This document shows positions 26,254 to 40,900 of a DNA stretch of 64,000 nucleotides, piece after piece (within the stretch, counting starts at the first letter, position 1; each line of letters begins with the position of its first letter). Position numbers and translations under genes: made by a program. The DNA is from Rhyacichthys aspro. Taxonomy: Eukaryota > Chordata > Actinopteri > Gobiiformes > Rhyacichthyidae. The stretch lies in contig CM072152.1 of assembly GCA_036850595.1 (NCBI GenBank), forward strand, positions 15,451,207 to 15,515,206, given 5' to 3'. The notes below the pieces were generated by a model that did no database searches, had not been told where the DNA came from, and worked only from the letters and a program-made list of their open reading frames with translations.

Positions 26254-29200
26254 CTGCAGGAAAACAGAGAAAGCACAGTTACAGAGTGTGGCTTGAAACA
26301 TAAACGGAGAAGGATTTACATTTAAGCTCCTCCGATGTTAACTCGCCAATGTTTAGGTCATGTGTGTCTGCTCGGTGTGCAGCTGTCACACTCAACACAC
26401 AGCAACAAGTCAATGGTGTAGGTGGCAAAAAGGGGGGCAGGGGTATAATATAGCCGGACTGTGGTCCAGCTGGGTTTTGTCTCTGGATAAAGTTGTGAGC
26501 CATTGTCTTAATTATTCATTCATTTAAACTGCCTTTGCCAGAGAGCAAACTAAGGCCCTGCTTTTGACCTCTCAACTTACTGTGTACTGTTGTGTTGTTG
26601 TGTAGTGTAGAGAGATTGTTTACATGGTATTTAATGGGTAAGCTGACAGGCCTTTGGAGGGTCAGGACTGCTGCAAAGCTGGGGCTCATGGGTGGATTTC
26701 TCTTTCGGAGGCTGCTGGCAGGCCCCCTTTATGATCTCACCACAGCTGAGATCCGATTACAGCACACTCACGTTTTCTGCCTGAGACAAACAGTGCACTC
26801 AGGGCCAGGCCCTACCTTTTCTTTGCTCAACAAAAACCTTTTTCCTATTTCATCCCCAGCGCATCTTTTTTACTTTATTGATGGCTATTGCACTTCACTG
26901 AAATATGGTTCACTCGGTCCACCTTTTCCACAGACAGCTTGTCTATGAATGACTTAACTTGGAAAAAATGAGGGATCGCTGGAAAGTTTTTTCAGCCAGA
27001 CTGGAGTACTAAGAACATATTGCTCTCTTTATGTTTTTAACAGTCACTATGATCACTAATACCACAGGTGCTTTTTGTGAAAAAGTTTAGCTTGCCTTAT
27101 TAGAACTATGCAGGTCTCCTCATATGAAAAGTCATATTTTACAACTGTTCAATGTAGACTGTATAAAAAACACCTATTCCAACAGAATGAATCCTCCTGG
27201 AGAGAACTAAAGCCTATCATATTCACAATCTGCTGCCAATTCAATATGAACACCACCCTCAATAAAACTGAACAAAGACACTGTTTCTTTTTGATGTCGC
27301 ATGGGACTGTTGTGTGTCAAATCTTACTTATGTTCAGAACACAGTGATTACACAAAACCCTGCAGCAGAAAAATAGACATTGACTTTATGTTTGGCCTGT
27401 TCCCCTGGTTTTGAGATTAACTAGAGTGTCCAGTTTTTAAATGCATAAGTGAAAAAAGTGAATGATTTGCACATTGGCTTTTCTTATCTCTGTAATGCAA
27501 TAAAATATGCCACAGCTCGATGTGTTGAGGACTGTGCTGTTAAATCAATCTCCAGGAGGGAGTTTAACTTTATGGCTAAGAACTAAAGCTAGAGCAAAGT
27601 GTGAAGTGTTTAATATTTCAAGACTTTAAACAATAATTTACCTGAGTCTACAGGGACAGCAGGCACTCCCATGTCTCTTTCCCTTTGCTCATGTTACCCC
27701 TAAGTGTCACAATGGTGTCCAATGTCTAGCAGTTCTTGAGTCCTTGCTACTGTGGGAGAATAGAGCCATTATGGGCTATAACAAAGACTCGGAGGCCCAT
27801 GCTGTGACCTCTAGTGGCACTCGGAGGAAACCATGCGGACCAAAAAGGAGATCGCATAGAGATGGCTGTGAGCACCAAGGAGACTGGTCGGTCCCAGTGT
27901 TTGCTTTAAGATAGGTGCCAAGTATGAGGGTCGCTGAGTGATGGAGGGAGGGGACGCTAACGAGAAGCATAGCCATGTATCACGACTCAGCTCTCAAGGG
28001 GCCCCCCAACTGCCCTACATCTCACAACAAGATTTAGAAAACATTATTACTTTCATCTCTAAATCAGGAAAAAATCTAAATGAGGGGTGGGAATCACAGA
28101 GTACTTCATGACACAAGACAATTGCTTATAAATTGCCCACAAAAATAATAGTATTACAATGCCACCTACAGTACATTGTGATTTGTTTTAATATTATGCT
28201 ACCCTTTGGCCAAAGCTATGCTAAAGAGTGTACTCCCCTGAACAAACACTGCAGGGGGCCAAGTGCTCAGCTGCCGAGGAGCAGGGAGGGTCGGCTCCGA
28301 GTTCCCCACATAACTCATTTGGGTGTGTTTAATAAAGGCTGGGCATGTGTGGTCCCAGCCAAGGATCCTACAAGTGCTCCTCTAACTTTACGGCTAGGGG
28401 CAGCTGAAAACTTAAAACCTTTAGCGTTGTGGCTTGGCCATGGGACAACTTGACTTGCGTGACTCTTCCAGGAATTTGAAAAGCACCAGGTCTGCAGCTG
28501 CAGCTCAGAAATCATGCCAACCTCAGCTGGACATCTGAAGCATCTGGACAACAGGAATCTCAGAGACAACGGCTCTGGCAGCGATGGGATGGATACGTAC
28601 TGGTCAGTTAAGAGTTTGTTTTCAGCATTACAATGTGAGCTTTATCTTCAAAGTCTACGGGGAAAGAAGGAAACCAGTGCACCACTTCCTGCACCTCCAG
28701 CAGGAAGTGACCCTCATTGGGGTTCGGTAGGAAATGACCTTGCGTCTGTGACAGGAGATGCTCCAATGAAACATTATGTCACTAAAAACAAACCTCAAGC
28801 TCACCAACCTTTCACTGCTTGGAAAATTTACCCGACCAGGAGAGACTAATGATGAAAACGCTTTTGTAATCAGTTTGGCTTGCAGCATAATCTACAATAA
28901 CACTCGCCATTGTGCCACCAAGTTTTTCTGCTGCGTGATCCAGACCATGACTGAATGCTTATATAATGACCGATTAAACACATGTTCCTCGATACACTTT
29001 TGAGGTCAACACACAATAATATTCTATATTAACTTTACATTAACATCAATTTGTGTACGACGAGGAGCAGAGGCTGTGGCTGCTCCATCACAACGACATG
29101 ACAATATTTCAGTGCATCTCAGTGACTGATCCTATTATATCCTCATTCAATTATGGATGCATCCACCTCACATCGATTAAGGACTACTTCAGGGCAGACA

Positions 29201-32200
29201 AAGATGAACACTACACAAACAGGGCACCCTTTACCTTAGAGGCATTGACGCAAGTTCCTCATTTACCATTGTCTGTGTCAGCAGTCTTCACAATGTGTCA
29301 GATGGCCTTTTTGTGGTGGTCAGCTGCTTTAGCTCTAGATGGACTCAACAGACCAGACTATGCAAATTAATACAACTGTGTGACAAGTGTCATGATGTGA
29401 GAAGATGGAGGCGTTCATGTCAACAAGTGGATTATTTTACAGATGTATTGGACTTTCTGATCATCAGTGACTCACATAAGAAATGATTATCAACATTTTT
29501 TTTAAACAGTGGAGCAACAGTATTTACGCAAACTTACTGATTTCATCCGTCCTTGAACTATGAAACTTCACACTGAGTTAAAGCATTTATCAGCAAGCAA
29601 CACATTATATCATTCTGAAATGAAAAGCAACATTTAACCATATTTGAACGCAAGTAAAGGGCAATAGGCCAAAATGACTTTAACAATTTTAAACCTCATA
29701 ATCTCTCCTTTTCATGCCAGTCATGACACAAACAAAAGAGCTCTTTCAGCTAAAGAGAGCTACTTATAGAGGCATGAAACACAATGAAAAGCCCTTGTGA
29801 GTGGTCACATGTTTATGGTGGATGTGTATATAAAGTCTACTACAGATACGTCCATGTCAACATAGTACATACAGCAAAACTTTATGATCGGAGACTAGAG
29901 TTCATTCAGAGCAGCATTGAAAGTACTACTCCATTAACAGTAAAGTTCATAATATTCATTCAGGCAAATACTGAGTTGGAGCAGAGACGAAAAGCTTGCA
30001 GTGTGGCCTTAGGAGGGGCCCTCCAAAACGGGCCATTAGGGTTTGTGGTGGAGAGCAGTATATAGTCAGTAACATGGAAGAGTCTAATGTCCGCATTTCA
30101 AGACAGAATGGCCGTACTTCTCAATGCTCATAATGTATTTGGCTGATGAGCAATGCGTTGGCGTGGCACAGAAACAGTACATTCATGGGACAACTCTCCA
30201 GCTCCACAAAAGATGGCCTCACCACAGCTCTCATTTGACACAGCCAATGTCAAATAGGCCGCTTATTGAATTGAGAACATTTGCGGCTGGCTATAGTGGA
30301 AGATGATGAGTCACAGTGTAGTGATGATGCAGACCTCGAAGCATCTGTACTGCTGCCACTTGAGCTCTATCATTTGCCATCCTTGTCAGATTCCAGTGTA
30401 CGGTAATTGTACCTCCCACAGCGAACTCAAAAGCCCAAAATACCGCATGTCCTTTATTTTCAATACCAACATCCTCTTCACTTCTCATCTAACTAGTGTT
30501 TAAAGTGCTATAAGCAGCCTATAGAACGATGGGCCAAAATGACTGGTATCAGTTTTTATGTGGCGCCCCTGTGACAATGGGCTTCTCTTGTATGACCTTA
30601 TTCCCAAGTTTCATGTTACACTGAGAAAACTTTAGTAGTTTCCCTCACTGAAGGATCATTTAATTACATTTGAATCAGGTAGCAAATTTTTATCTAGTAC
30701 ATCTAACTCTTACATATTTGCCCTCTCCTTGTACAAAACTTGAACCACTATTGTGTGTCTTTTAGACAGACTCCTGCCAGAGCTCATACTGGACTTGCAC
30801 AAAGTTACAAAATCAAAGTCACTCCTATGCTTGCTGAAGTGAAACTGGTACAAACTGGACAGCTAACTGGGCTCTTATTGTACATACCATTAAATAATTT
30901 CCTTGAATTAATAAATTGACTAATAATGGGCTTGTGAATACATTTTAAAACTAGAAGTGACAAAAACTCTCACCATCTCAGAGAACTTGAGTATGGTATA
31001 CGGTGGAGGGCCGCCAGACAGCCAGAATCTCCTAATTATAAGAGCAAACTTAGCCCATGGCTCTGTTGTCTTTAGAGAAAAAAGACTCCCTGTGTTTAAA
31101 GAAGAAAGCAGAGCCAGCACAGTAATTACCCAAACTTTAAATCAACCTTCGTCCACATAAAATGAGAATGCAAACATTACTGGTCACGTCTAGTGCTCAT
31201 TGCTGTTGGTGACTTTCTTCCAACATAAAGATCCATCCTAAAAGATGAATAAAATAGTCTTTTTCTTTGGTGAATGTAATAGATTATGGTCTAAGAAGTT
31301 GAGAACAAGGCTCATCCTTTGTGCTAATTAAAGGCACCGTGAAAAACAACATGTGAAGTCCATCGTTCATCGCCGCCTGCTCGTCAAACCTCCCGGTGCT
31401 GCCTTCTCTTTTTCCCAAAGCAGGGTAGGGCTTCCTCTCTGCATTTTGAAAAGGGGCAAACCATCTGGTGCAAACTGACAGAGTAGGTCAAAAAGATTGG
31501 GGGGGTGCTGAGCCCAAGGGCCGGGCTAACTACAGACTGTGTAGCCCAGTAAAGGCAGGACCGGCAGGCTGTCATCTTATTTCCCCAAAACCAAGAGGCA
31601 CTCCCAGGCAGGATCATGCAGCAGAACCACAGGGACCAGGCTTTCTGTGGCCCATTCAGGGACATTTGACTCACAAATACAAAGTTTGCATACAGACGTT
31701 TCAGTAGAGGGTGGGCAAGTGCTCAACATAATACATTATACATTCAAACCATGTCTGACGTCCAACAATAAGTCCCTATAATAAGTCTATACAGTGAGTC
31801 CCTATAGGAAATTTGTCAGTTAAGGTTAAACCTGCTCTACTTTCAGAAACATATATGTGGCTAATTATAACATACAGTATAAAACACTAAACAAATAAAG
31901 GGGTTTTAAATTAACTATAGATTAGTAGTTTAATTATTCACTGTGATATAAGAAGAGTTTAAACTACTTTGGCTGTAAAACTGTGAAACACAACCAGGCA
32001 AACTAAACTTTTGGTCCCTTTTGATGCGGATGTGTGCTTCAGTGAACACCCATAATGTTGTCCTAATTATCCCAGATCATTATGTCAAAGAAGGCAACTG
32101 GAAATAGTTTGGATGGAAGACGTTCCGTCCCTCATCAACGGGACTTTATCACTTCTAAAGTAGTAGTAAACTCCGTCCAGTTGCCTTCTTTTCAATCCTA

Positions 32201-32542
32201 TAGCATTATGACTACCAGGATGACTGAGAACCTACACAGACTTCTTAAAACACAATGCATTATGAGGGTAAAGTGCAAAGAGAGAGAGCAGCCCTGAAGT
32301 TGCCTGGACAAGTTAAATGTCATCTGAAAGATTTCTGGCTGCAAAGTTTGGTGCTGATCAGAAATAGAAGTGTGGGAGTACAGCTCATTTAATTGCCATC
32401 TATTGTCTTTTTTACGTTGCTACAGTTGGTGGCACAGAAAGACAGGAGGCAATAGAAACAAGACAGAATAACAATCACCACAAAATGAATAGTAGCACTT
32501 TGAGAGCAACTTTTTTTTACTTAAGTGATTTTAAAAACTTAC
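26254..32542. other. Gene-poor stretch between tmem198b and an upstream candidate exon
   Basis: No coding exon could be supported on either strand in these 6.3 kb; open frames here are short and show no family resemblance. It may be a long 5' UTR intron of tmem198b, running from the candidate exon at 32543-33090 to the acceptor at 26254. Base composition is patchy, with moderately GC-rich islands around 28240-28480 and 31380-31660. Conserved noncoding elements are possible but cannot be judged without comparison. Confidence 0.35.
32086..32270. repeat. Possible interspersed repeat fragment
   Basis: A 16-bp motif AAAGAAGGCAACTGGA at about 32086 recurs in inverted orientation at about 32177-32193 (TCCAGTTGCCTTCTTTT). 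Between and after them lie GGAAGACGTTCCGTCC and ACTACCAGGATGACTGAGAA, phrases I associate with a common dispersed fish repeat. Assignment is from memory and tentative. Confidence 0.35.
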
Positions 32543-33090
32543 CAATTCGCCCTTGAGTTTTGAAGCAGTACAGTGCACTTCTCCGTGACAAGTTGCTGTG
32601 TCAAACAGGAAAAACACCCCACCGTTCACAGATACAAAGCGGAGGTAGGGTACCAGGGAAAACCGGTTCTCCCAAACTTACCCTTAGGCTCTTTTTAAAC
32701 TCACAAGCTGGGCTAAAGTTACAATAATAGCGGCATCGTTTTGTTCCTGAGTCATGCAATTGCTTTGAAAACGCCAGACCTTCCTTCAACAGTTTGGAGC
32801 CAGACAACCCTGAGACTAAAGCTAGCGTTAACTTTTGAAAGGTCCCACTTTGACGCCACGCTGAACAAACCCAAGAGAGTCCCACCTCTCTGGAAAATCT
32901 TAACGACCTCCCCTCTGCTTTTTTTTTTACCCCTCTGGTAGTTAAAAGCGGTCAAAAAACAAAAGAGAAAACTTTCCCCTCTGTCCCTTCGAGTCTATCC
33001 GTCTCTTTATCTCCATCCAGCGTTAGCTCGGCCGTTTGTCCGTTGGAGCGGGAGGAGAAGGAGGAGGGCTCGGCTACACACAAGCTAGCT
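32543..33090 (-). promoter_or_regulatory. Candidate minus-strand promoter and noncoding first exon
   Basis: A GC-richer block at 32990-33080 contains several CpGs. Reading the minus strand downstream there are two strong splice donors: CTAAGG|GTAAGT (exon end 32682) and GAATTG|GTAAGT (exon end 32543). No convincing protein reads through. This fits a 5' UTR exon with alternative donors. The nearest minus-strand gene downstream is tmem198b, whose UTR acceptor is at 26254; a separate noncoding RNA is an equally open option. Confidence 0.35.
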
Positions 33091-34929
33091 TTTATTAAAA
33101 TAGATAGCACACAGGCGCTAAATGAGCCTCAATACGCGTATATTTAACATTACAGGCCACATTACCAGAAATACAGGACAAAAACATTGTTGACGTAGTG
33201 TAATTGGCTAGCTATTGATTTATTTCATCCCTGCAAGACAACAAAGCTTACATTTCTGATATACTAACAACACAGCCCTACTAAAGTAACTGCTTTGTTT
33301 AATGATAAGGTGTGACAGATGCTAACATTTTGCTGTCTGAAGATGGTACAAACTGATAATGGGGTCAAAGGGCAGCAACTGGTGACACACACAAGCAGCA
33401 ACAGGCATCTGACAACAAGCAACGAGTCTGTGGAAAGAGCTTTTTATTTTGTCCGTTTACGCAGAATTAGGACTGAGATATATTCAAATGCCACAAATTC
33501 AATGTTTATGTCATATAATTTTAGAATTTTATCACTTAATGTCTTGATTTAAATATGTAAATATTGTGAATGTTACATTTTGCAGCATTTTTCCCCACAA
33601 AACCAATATGCAACTACTATAACAAAACTGTCTGAATTTTTAAAATGGTGGACCTTTTTTGATTTTTGTTGACCTATATAAAACCTGCAGTGCTCCACCC
33701 TTAGGTTTTGACCTACTGTTTGGTAAATACTGGTCTAAAGCTTTAAAAGTAGTCTTTTGTTAAAGACATAATAATATAAATAAGATTACCGGCCAAATGT
33801 GTGTAAACAAACCTGACCCCAACTCTGTCATATCTTTCTGTGCTCATCAATGGGTAAAAGTCAACTCCACACTCTACAACCACAAGGAACAAGGATACTA
33901 TTTGTTACATTAAATTACACTCAAGTAAAGGCTGAGTCAATCAATCTATCTACATATGCATGAATTTGGTCATCTACCTTCTTTTACAAAACTGAAAAAT
34001 TTTTTGATCTGTTTTTGTTGCTGAGTTGAGAAGGGTCACAAAATACATTTTCTTCTAAAACACAATGTTACTTGGACTGTAAAGCTTTCAATGTTTCCAA
34101 AAGCATGGAGTCAATTTACTGTCTTATTATTGCACAACGTTAAAGTTGAGTGCAAGTAGAGTTACTATTATGTGTCTACAGCCCTAGGTGTTTGCCTATG
34201 TTCTAGTTATAAACAATGACATGCTGAATACACACACATGGTCCAAACATGGTTTAGTTTAACTCAGTGAGACATAATGCATCTCATTGGTAAGAAGTGT
34301 TATGCATTTTTGTTTTCAAGTTTCATGATCTGCACCCACCCATTAGTGTGCACACATACTTCACACACAGCAGTGTCTATGGATGGTGGGGTCTCCCTTT
34401 GGCTTTGAAGGATGGGGGGCAGAGCAGATGCTATGACAGGAAGTTACTAACATGGTCCAGATGTGAGGCAATACACCACCCCCGCTTGGGCCGAACACGT
34501 GAAAGACTGACTGGAGATACATTAAGCTTTCATGTGTGTGATACATTTGTTCATGCTTATTTGTATCTATTTCAGCTAAATGCAGCATTGTACTAACAAA
34601 TTCATATTAGACATTGGCTTAAATAAATTATTTAATTATTACTCATTATAAATTTACTAAGATCAAACTCTTTCTTGACTGCCCCCCAGTGTTCACAATG
34701 ATACACTACAAAAAAAGTATCAGTATAGTGCTTTTTATTTGGGGTCAAACATCAATTTTACAGTGAAATCCCAAAACATTAAGAAAATAATCAAGTTAAA
34801 GAGATGTTTTTTGTCAAAACTACGCAAAGAGTTGGCTTCACATCAGAATAAGTAATTAAAGTTTTAAGGAACAATTTGACTTTTTTTTTTCTTTTTTTTA
34901 CACACAGTTTCAACACTGAAAGGTCAGCA
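33091..34929. other. Intergenic and timeless 3' UTR
   Basis: AT-rich with no supportable exon. The right edge holds the timeless 3' UTR; a minus-strand AATAAA (TTTATT on +) lies at 34734-34739, about 190 bp past the stop codon. Confidence 0.45.
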
Positions 34930-37900
34930 CTAATCATCCTCCTCCTCATCAATTAAAACCATCTTACGTCTGCGTTTGACAGGAGCTGAGATGTCCTCGT
35001 TGTCTGAATCTACGTCACCATTGGTGTCCACATTCATGGCTGTTAAACTGTCATCCACTGTAAAAAAAAAAAAGAAGAAAGAAATAGCATCATGTAAACA
35101 CTTCAGAAGTACAGAAACAACCTATTTTATGATTTACTTTAATGTAGTTCATATTTTATAAAGATTTACCATTCTCATCATCATCATCATCATCCAAAAC
35201 TCTTCTTCTTTTGGTTGAAGTCTTTTCTTGAGGCCTGAAGTAAACAGGAACAGAATTTCATTTGTTTTGAAACAAAACAATACATTGTGTGCAAGAACAG
35301 ATCTCACCTTTCAGATGTATCATTCACTTCTTTAACGTGATTTGAGTTTGACTCAGGAGCTAATGTGAAAACAAAGAGAACCCATTAAAAGGGACAGGGT
35401 TAGCCATGAGTTTATATTAAGATGCCTTTACATTTAATTTTATTGAATCTTTCACAGACAAAGTGGAAACAAGCTATAACAACTATGAGACCAGCACGTG
35501 AAAAACAGACAAATAAATGGCAGATGACACACACTACATTTACTGCACCTATATCCTCAGTAGTATGGTGTTTTCTTTTGCGCTCCAGCAGCAGTGCTCT
35601 CAGAGCCTGTGCTCTCTGCTCACTGGAAAGCTGCTCATCCTGGGCCTCTGCAGTTGGACTATTCTGTCCCTCCAACTCTTCACCACCATCAGGCTTGTTC
35701 TGAGACGGACTTAGTGAGGAAGCTGCACTGCGGAGCTGGGATGGGCTGATTTTTGCAGGGATTCTCCAAAATGACTCCTGCCAAACAATCATTAAATTAG
35801 TCTTGAAATGTAAATTGCCGTTATAAAGATACTTGGTTGCTTCATGGTTTCATAAGAAAAATTTCTAGTTTCCACTCTCACAATTAAGACTGTAGTTAAA
35901 TGTACCATAACAGAAGTGACTGTGGACTATCATACAATATTTACCTGTTCATCTGCCGGTGCCCGCAATCCTATTTTACGCAGCAACTTCTGGAAGCTTT
36001 TGTTTTCCATAGCTTCTTCATTCTCTTCAGTCAGAGGGACCACTGGCACATGCTGGGACATGCCTGTGGGTGTATCATGTTATTTTTGTTATATTCCCAT
36101 CTGTAGTTCTTGTTGGACTAATCACAGCATGTCATTGTCAGTAGCAGAACAAGTTATGGATAAACATACCATCTTCTTCGCGATAATTTGCCGTTTTATT
36201 TAGACAGTTCTGTAGCCACAATATTGGTCCAGACATGCCTGTTGATAAAAACATTACAATTATTTTCTAACTAACTAAACCAACCAACAGTGTCAAACAC
36301 AGAGGTTACATCTCACCTTGCTGTCGCAGAGCATTCGCCACAGCACTTACATCAGCTCTCTTTACTGAAAATACATTTGTGCTACTTGTCATGCTGCCAT
36401 TCTGAGATTCTTTCATCTCTGTTTCCTCCTCCTCTTCCTCACTGTCATCATCCTCAGCTTCCTCCTCATGCTCTTTGTCTACATCGTCTTCAGGGAAACC
36501 TTGTGTAAGCTGAGCAAGGAAATCTTCTTCTGTCTGTGCCAGAAACACAATAACCACTCCATTACCACATTACTGATGGTTAGTAATGTTTTTGTTTTTT
36601 TCAGAAATGCTTTACCATTCCTCTTCCGGTGCTTTTTCCTGCACCACCTCGACTTCTCTTCTTATAAAGCTCTCGTCTCTCTGACACCAGGCCCATACTG
36701 AGCAGCTTGTCCACCACACGTGCACGGGATCGCTTTGCTGTAATCTTTTTAAAAATATTTCCTAGCACATCTGTGAAAATGAAGAGTTAATTAGAATGGG
36801 TTAATGAGACAGAGGCTAAGCTTTTGCGTACCTCCATTACCATCAGAGTCTTTGTACTCTTCAAAGAGCATTTGCAGCTCTACCTCCTGCTCCTCAGTCC
36901 ACAGAACAATTCGAGTTCCCTTCCTTCACAAAAATATGCATTTCTCTGTCATCATCTTTTATTAAATGCCACATGAAAATAAAAACATTCGGCTTATGTT
37001 AGGCTTACTTTGGTTTTTTCAGTTCTTTAGCACTGCTCACCAGACCCATATGGACCAGCTGCACCACTACCTGTCGCCGATTGCGGTTACTACTGAGAAG
37101 AGGCAGTATAGTTTCCACAATATCGGGCACTAAACATGAGAGGCAGACATTAATACAAGCTCGGGCAGAGGAGTAATGTGGCAAAACAAAGACAACAGAC
37201 CATCAGAATCCTGATGTTCCTCATACAGTCTCCGTAATTCCTCTTCCTCCTCTTCTGTCCACGCTGGTTTCTTTCCACCTCTGTTGGAACAATGACAAAA
37301 TATTTTTGTGCAATAACACTGAACAAACAAAAATCTAAAAAAACTAAAATCAAGAATCAAGCACAACCAACCCCTCTTTTGAATAGCCTTCGGTCATCTC
37401 ACGTACTGCCCCCACATTTTTCCAAAACAGTAGTTCAACGTACGCCTTGTCATTTTGTGCTGCCAGTTTAAAGAAACCTCTCAGTACATACTTGGCAAAG
37501 GTCACTAGTTCCTGCAAGGAGGAAGTAAAAAAAAATAACCTATTTGGACTAAATTACACTATATCCTTGAACTCAAAAATGTTTCCTAGGATCCGACTCT
37601 ACCGTGTAGGCAGCTGCTGCAGGGTCAGTCAGGAGTTTGTTGAAGATGTGGAAGACTGAGAGTTGAAAAAGGAGGGCGTCCATTTTAAGATCGACTGCCA
37701 AACGGTGCAGCATTCGAGCAATGCAGTGGTTTGTATGAGGAGTGTTTTTTGAATATGTTTTCAGTAAAAGAAGGTATGGGCGCACAATACTTGGATTGGC
37801 AAACCTGTGGCAGAAAAGATTTAGTCATAAAGTTAATCAGCTTAAAAAGTTTGGAATTATCAAAAATCTAAGTATGTGTGGGCATAGTTTTTACCTCTTG

Positions 37901-40900
37901 ATGAAATCAAGAAAGTTGAACTCTGTTTCAGAGACCTGAATAGTTTCCAACTCCTCTTCCTCAAACTCTGCTGTATCATCCTCATCCTCAGGTCCAGGTT
38001 CAGGGGGAGATGATCCTGAAAATAAATGTCATTAATTTAACAAAAATACTGTGTTTAAAAAAAAAAGTATAACTAGTAAAATGTGAACACTAACTTGGCA
38101 GGCTGGCATGGAGAATCTGCTTTAGAAGTTCAAGTTCCTCTTCAGGCTCCACATCAGGAGACCCAAACACATCACCTTCAGGCCAAACCTCTCTGAATAA
38201 GGCACATGACTATGTTAAATAAGTAGCCAAATATTAAAATTGGTTAGACAAGGACAAGCTATTGAGTTTTTTTTACCTGGCAGCACGCAGCAGCCCCAGT
38301 GCCTCTGGTCCCATTCGAGCAAGCAAAGCATCCTGCACACGCACCATGACCTCAGTGCGCTGCTCCTCCAGAGGTGTTTCAGATGTTGCATCAAATGGTA
38401 CAACACTTTCAGTCAAAGACTCTGAAAGCTGAAAAAAAAAGAAAAAAGAAAAAAAAGAGGGCATTATTTATTTTCCGCTGAATAAACCTTTTATTATCTT
38501 TCACTTTCACTTTTATTCCAATAAGCTACTTACAGTCACCTATTCAGCTAGTAATGCATGTCTTTGGAAAGTGACAAGTAGATAAATATTCTATTAAAAT
38601 GAGAAAACAGCTGGACATAGTCTGATATTTTTTGATGGTTAGGAACTGGTTACTGGTTGATAGCTCACTGACCTGAAACCCTGTAGCCCTCAGCTCCTCC
38701 TCTACATTCTTCCAAGTTTCTGACAAAGCTTCGGGAGTTGTTTCTATAGTTGTCTTTTTTTCGCCATGAGACTTTCTTTTTTTGACACGCTTTTTCTGCA
38801 GTAAAGAACACTTGATATTAGTAGCAATAGGCATAGGTTAATTTGTAACTTGTGCGTAAGCAGCAACCAGTACTAAAAGTGTCAAAAAAGTACTGACCTG
38901 AACCATCAGGTTTTTGCGACCTTTACAGAAGCGCTCCAACATGCGCATAAAGAGGTGTGTTGTCTCCACTAAATCCTTAAGATATGATGTAGGCTGTCTG
39001 GTTTCATCATATTTTCTTAACAAAGTCAGAAAAATCTCTCTATATTCCATCATGTAGAATATATTACCTGAAAAATAGTTTAAAGACGTTAAAGATAAAC
39101 ATAACTTAAAACGTTTCTATTTAAACGTGTACATGTAAATCTAAACTGTAGAAAAAGTATTAAAATAAAGAAAACAGAACATTTTACTTTTGATGACATT
39201 GGAGCTCTGGCAGATGCTTTCGTCTTGTGATTGATCCATCTCGTTCACAGTCAGGAGAAGTTCCTGATATGCTTTAAGTGCCAAGTGCATCCTACAAATA
39301 TAATCAAAACCAGATAAGGGGCAGATCAATTTACACACAGCAGTAGTTCCTGGTCACTGTCATACCTGCGAGACCAAGAGATGGCCTCTTTGCGATCAGT
39401 GAGCATCATCTCATAGTAGTTGGTGATATTGCGTTCAATAAAATGAAAAGCTCGGATAGACATGGTCTCGGACACCAAATCGGCACGAAAACCATTGCCA
39501 CGGTTAAACGCCATGAAGAAGCTTAGTGCCCACATGTAGTAAGTTTCATCATGTTGCTGAGATTGCTCCCGAATAAGGCTTTCCTACAAAAGAAAACAGG
39601 AAATTGCCAAATGGTCATTTTACCGTTTGGATGCTGATGCTTATGCAATTTATGTAATTAATGATTTTCTGCAAAACAATAAGTAGGTAAAGTCTCAATG
39701 CAAAAGTATTAGTTGTTCAAAAAAATATGTTGTTAGAAATTCTGACCTTGACAAGGTACATGAGGCGATTGTAGCAGTTATCCAAAAAGTCCATGCAAAA
39801 ATCTCGAAGAAAGAGTCGCACATTTAAGGCTGAGCGCCGTTTGTCATTACACTCTTGAGCCTGACGATACCTCTTGGGAACACGCCTCACTGCTTTGCCA
39901 ATGTCATGGGTGTAATTCTTAAACTACAGGAACAGAATAAAAATGTAATAACATTTTGTTTTACTGCAATATGGCTCATTTTTAGATACACTTGAGAGCA
40001 GCCTTTCCTCACATTATTAATTTTCTGGTGATAAATCACATCTTTTTCCCCAACAGACTTAAGGCCTTGAACAACAAAGGAACCTCCAAAGCGTGAGTGC
40101 CTGAAAATAAAAATGTCAGCAAAAATGAAATACACGTTTTTATTGTCTTCTTCTTACAATTCTTACAATTACACATACACTTAATGTGTGTAATTAAAGG
40201 TGAAAGTTTCCTGTGCTGCCAAAAAAGAAGACTTAAACAATGTAATGATGATGTTGTATTGAGTCTGTACCGAGTCCCTCTTTGTAAAGTTCGGGATCGT
40301 TTAGCTGCCTGTTCTCTCTGCCTCAGAGCCTCCAGCTCCAGAGAATCTCTCTGCTTTTCTTCAGCCGAGCGAGCCTGTCCGGCACTCACCACAGCTTCAG
40401 GTGTCTGTATGAAAAATAAAGAACAGCTCAATGAACAGCATCAAACAACAGGGCAAATAATGTACATGTTCAGCTTCACTGTCAGTCTAACCTGGTCTCT
40501 AAACATTAGGGAGATGACTTCCAGCACATGCATGCTCCATTGCTGTTCACTCTGAGCAGATGCCAAAAACTTCACCAGGTCATCAAAACCGCTCATGTGA
40601 ATGGCCCATAGTACTCTGTCATGGATGCTAGCATCATCATCCACCTTCTATGTTATTCAATGAGACAGAAATAATGGGAGGGATTAGCAGTAACATTCAT
40701 GACATATATAATTCTGTATTGTATTACAAGAGTAAATATGTGAAGTAAAGTCAGACCTTCTCTTCACTGGGATCTGCAGGAACATGAAGCACATTTCTGA
40801 CCAGTATCAGAATCCTCTCTATAAGCAGATTGTCCTCCTCTTGCCTCTGCTCCCAGTCCTAAAAAGATAGTGTGACAGAAGTAGACACACATATTTTTAA

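Noticed and set aside
26592..26948. 118-codon plus-strand frame upstream of tmem198b
   Set aside because: No recognisable domain and no supporting start or splice context. It is within the length expected by chance in this composition.
28133..28849. Overlapping 106- and 111-codon frames at 28.1-28.8 kb
   Set aside because: Both strands are open in short frames in a locally GC-richer patch. No homology was recognised and no exon boundaries fit.
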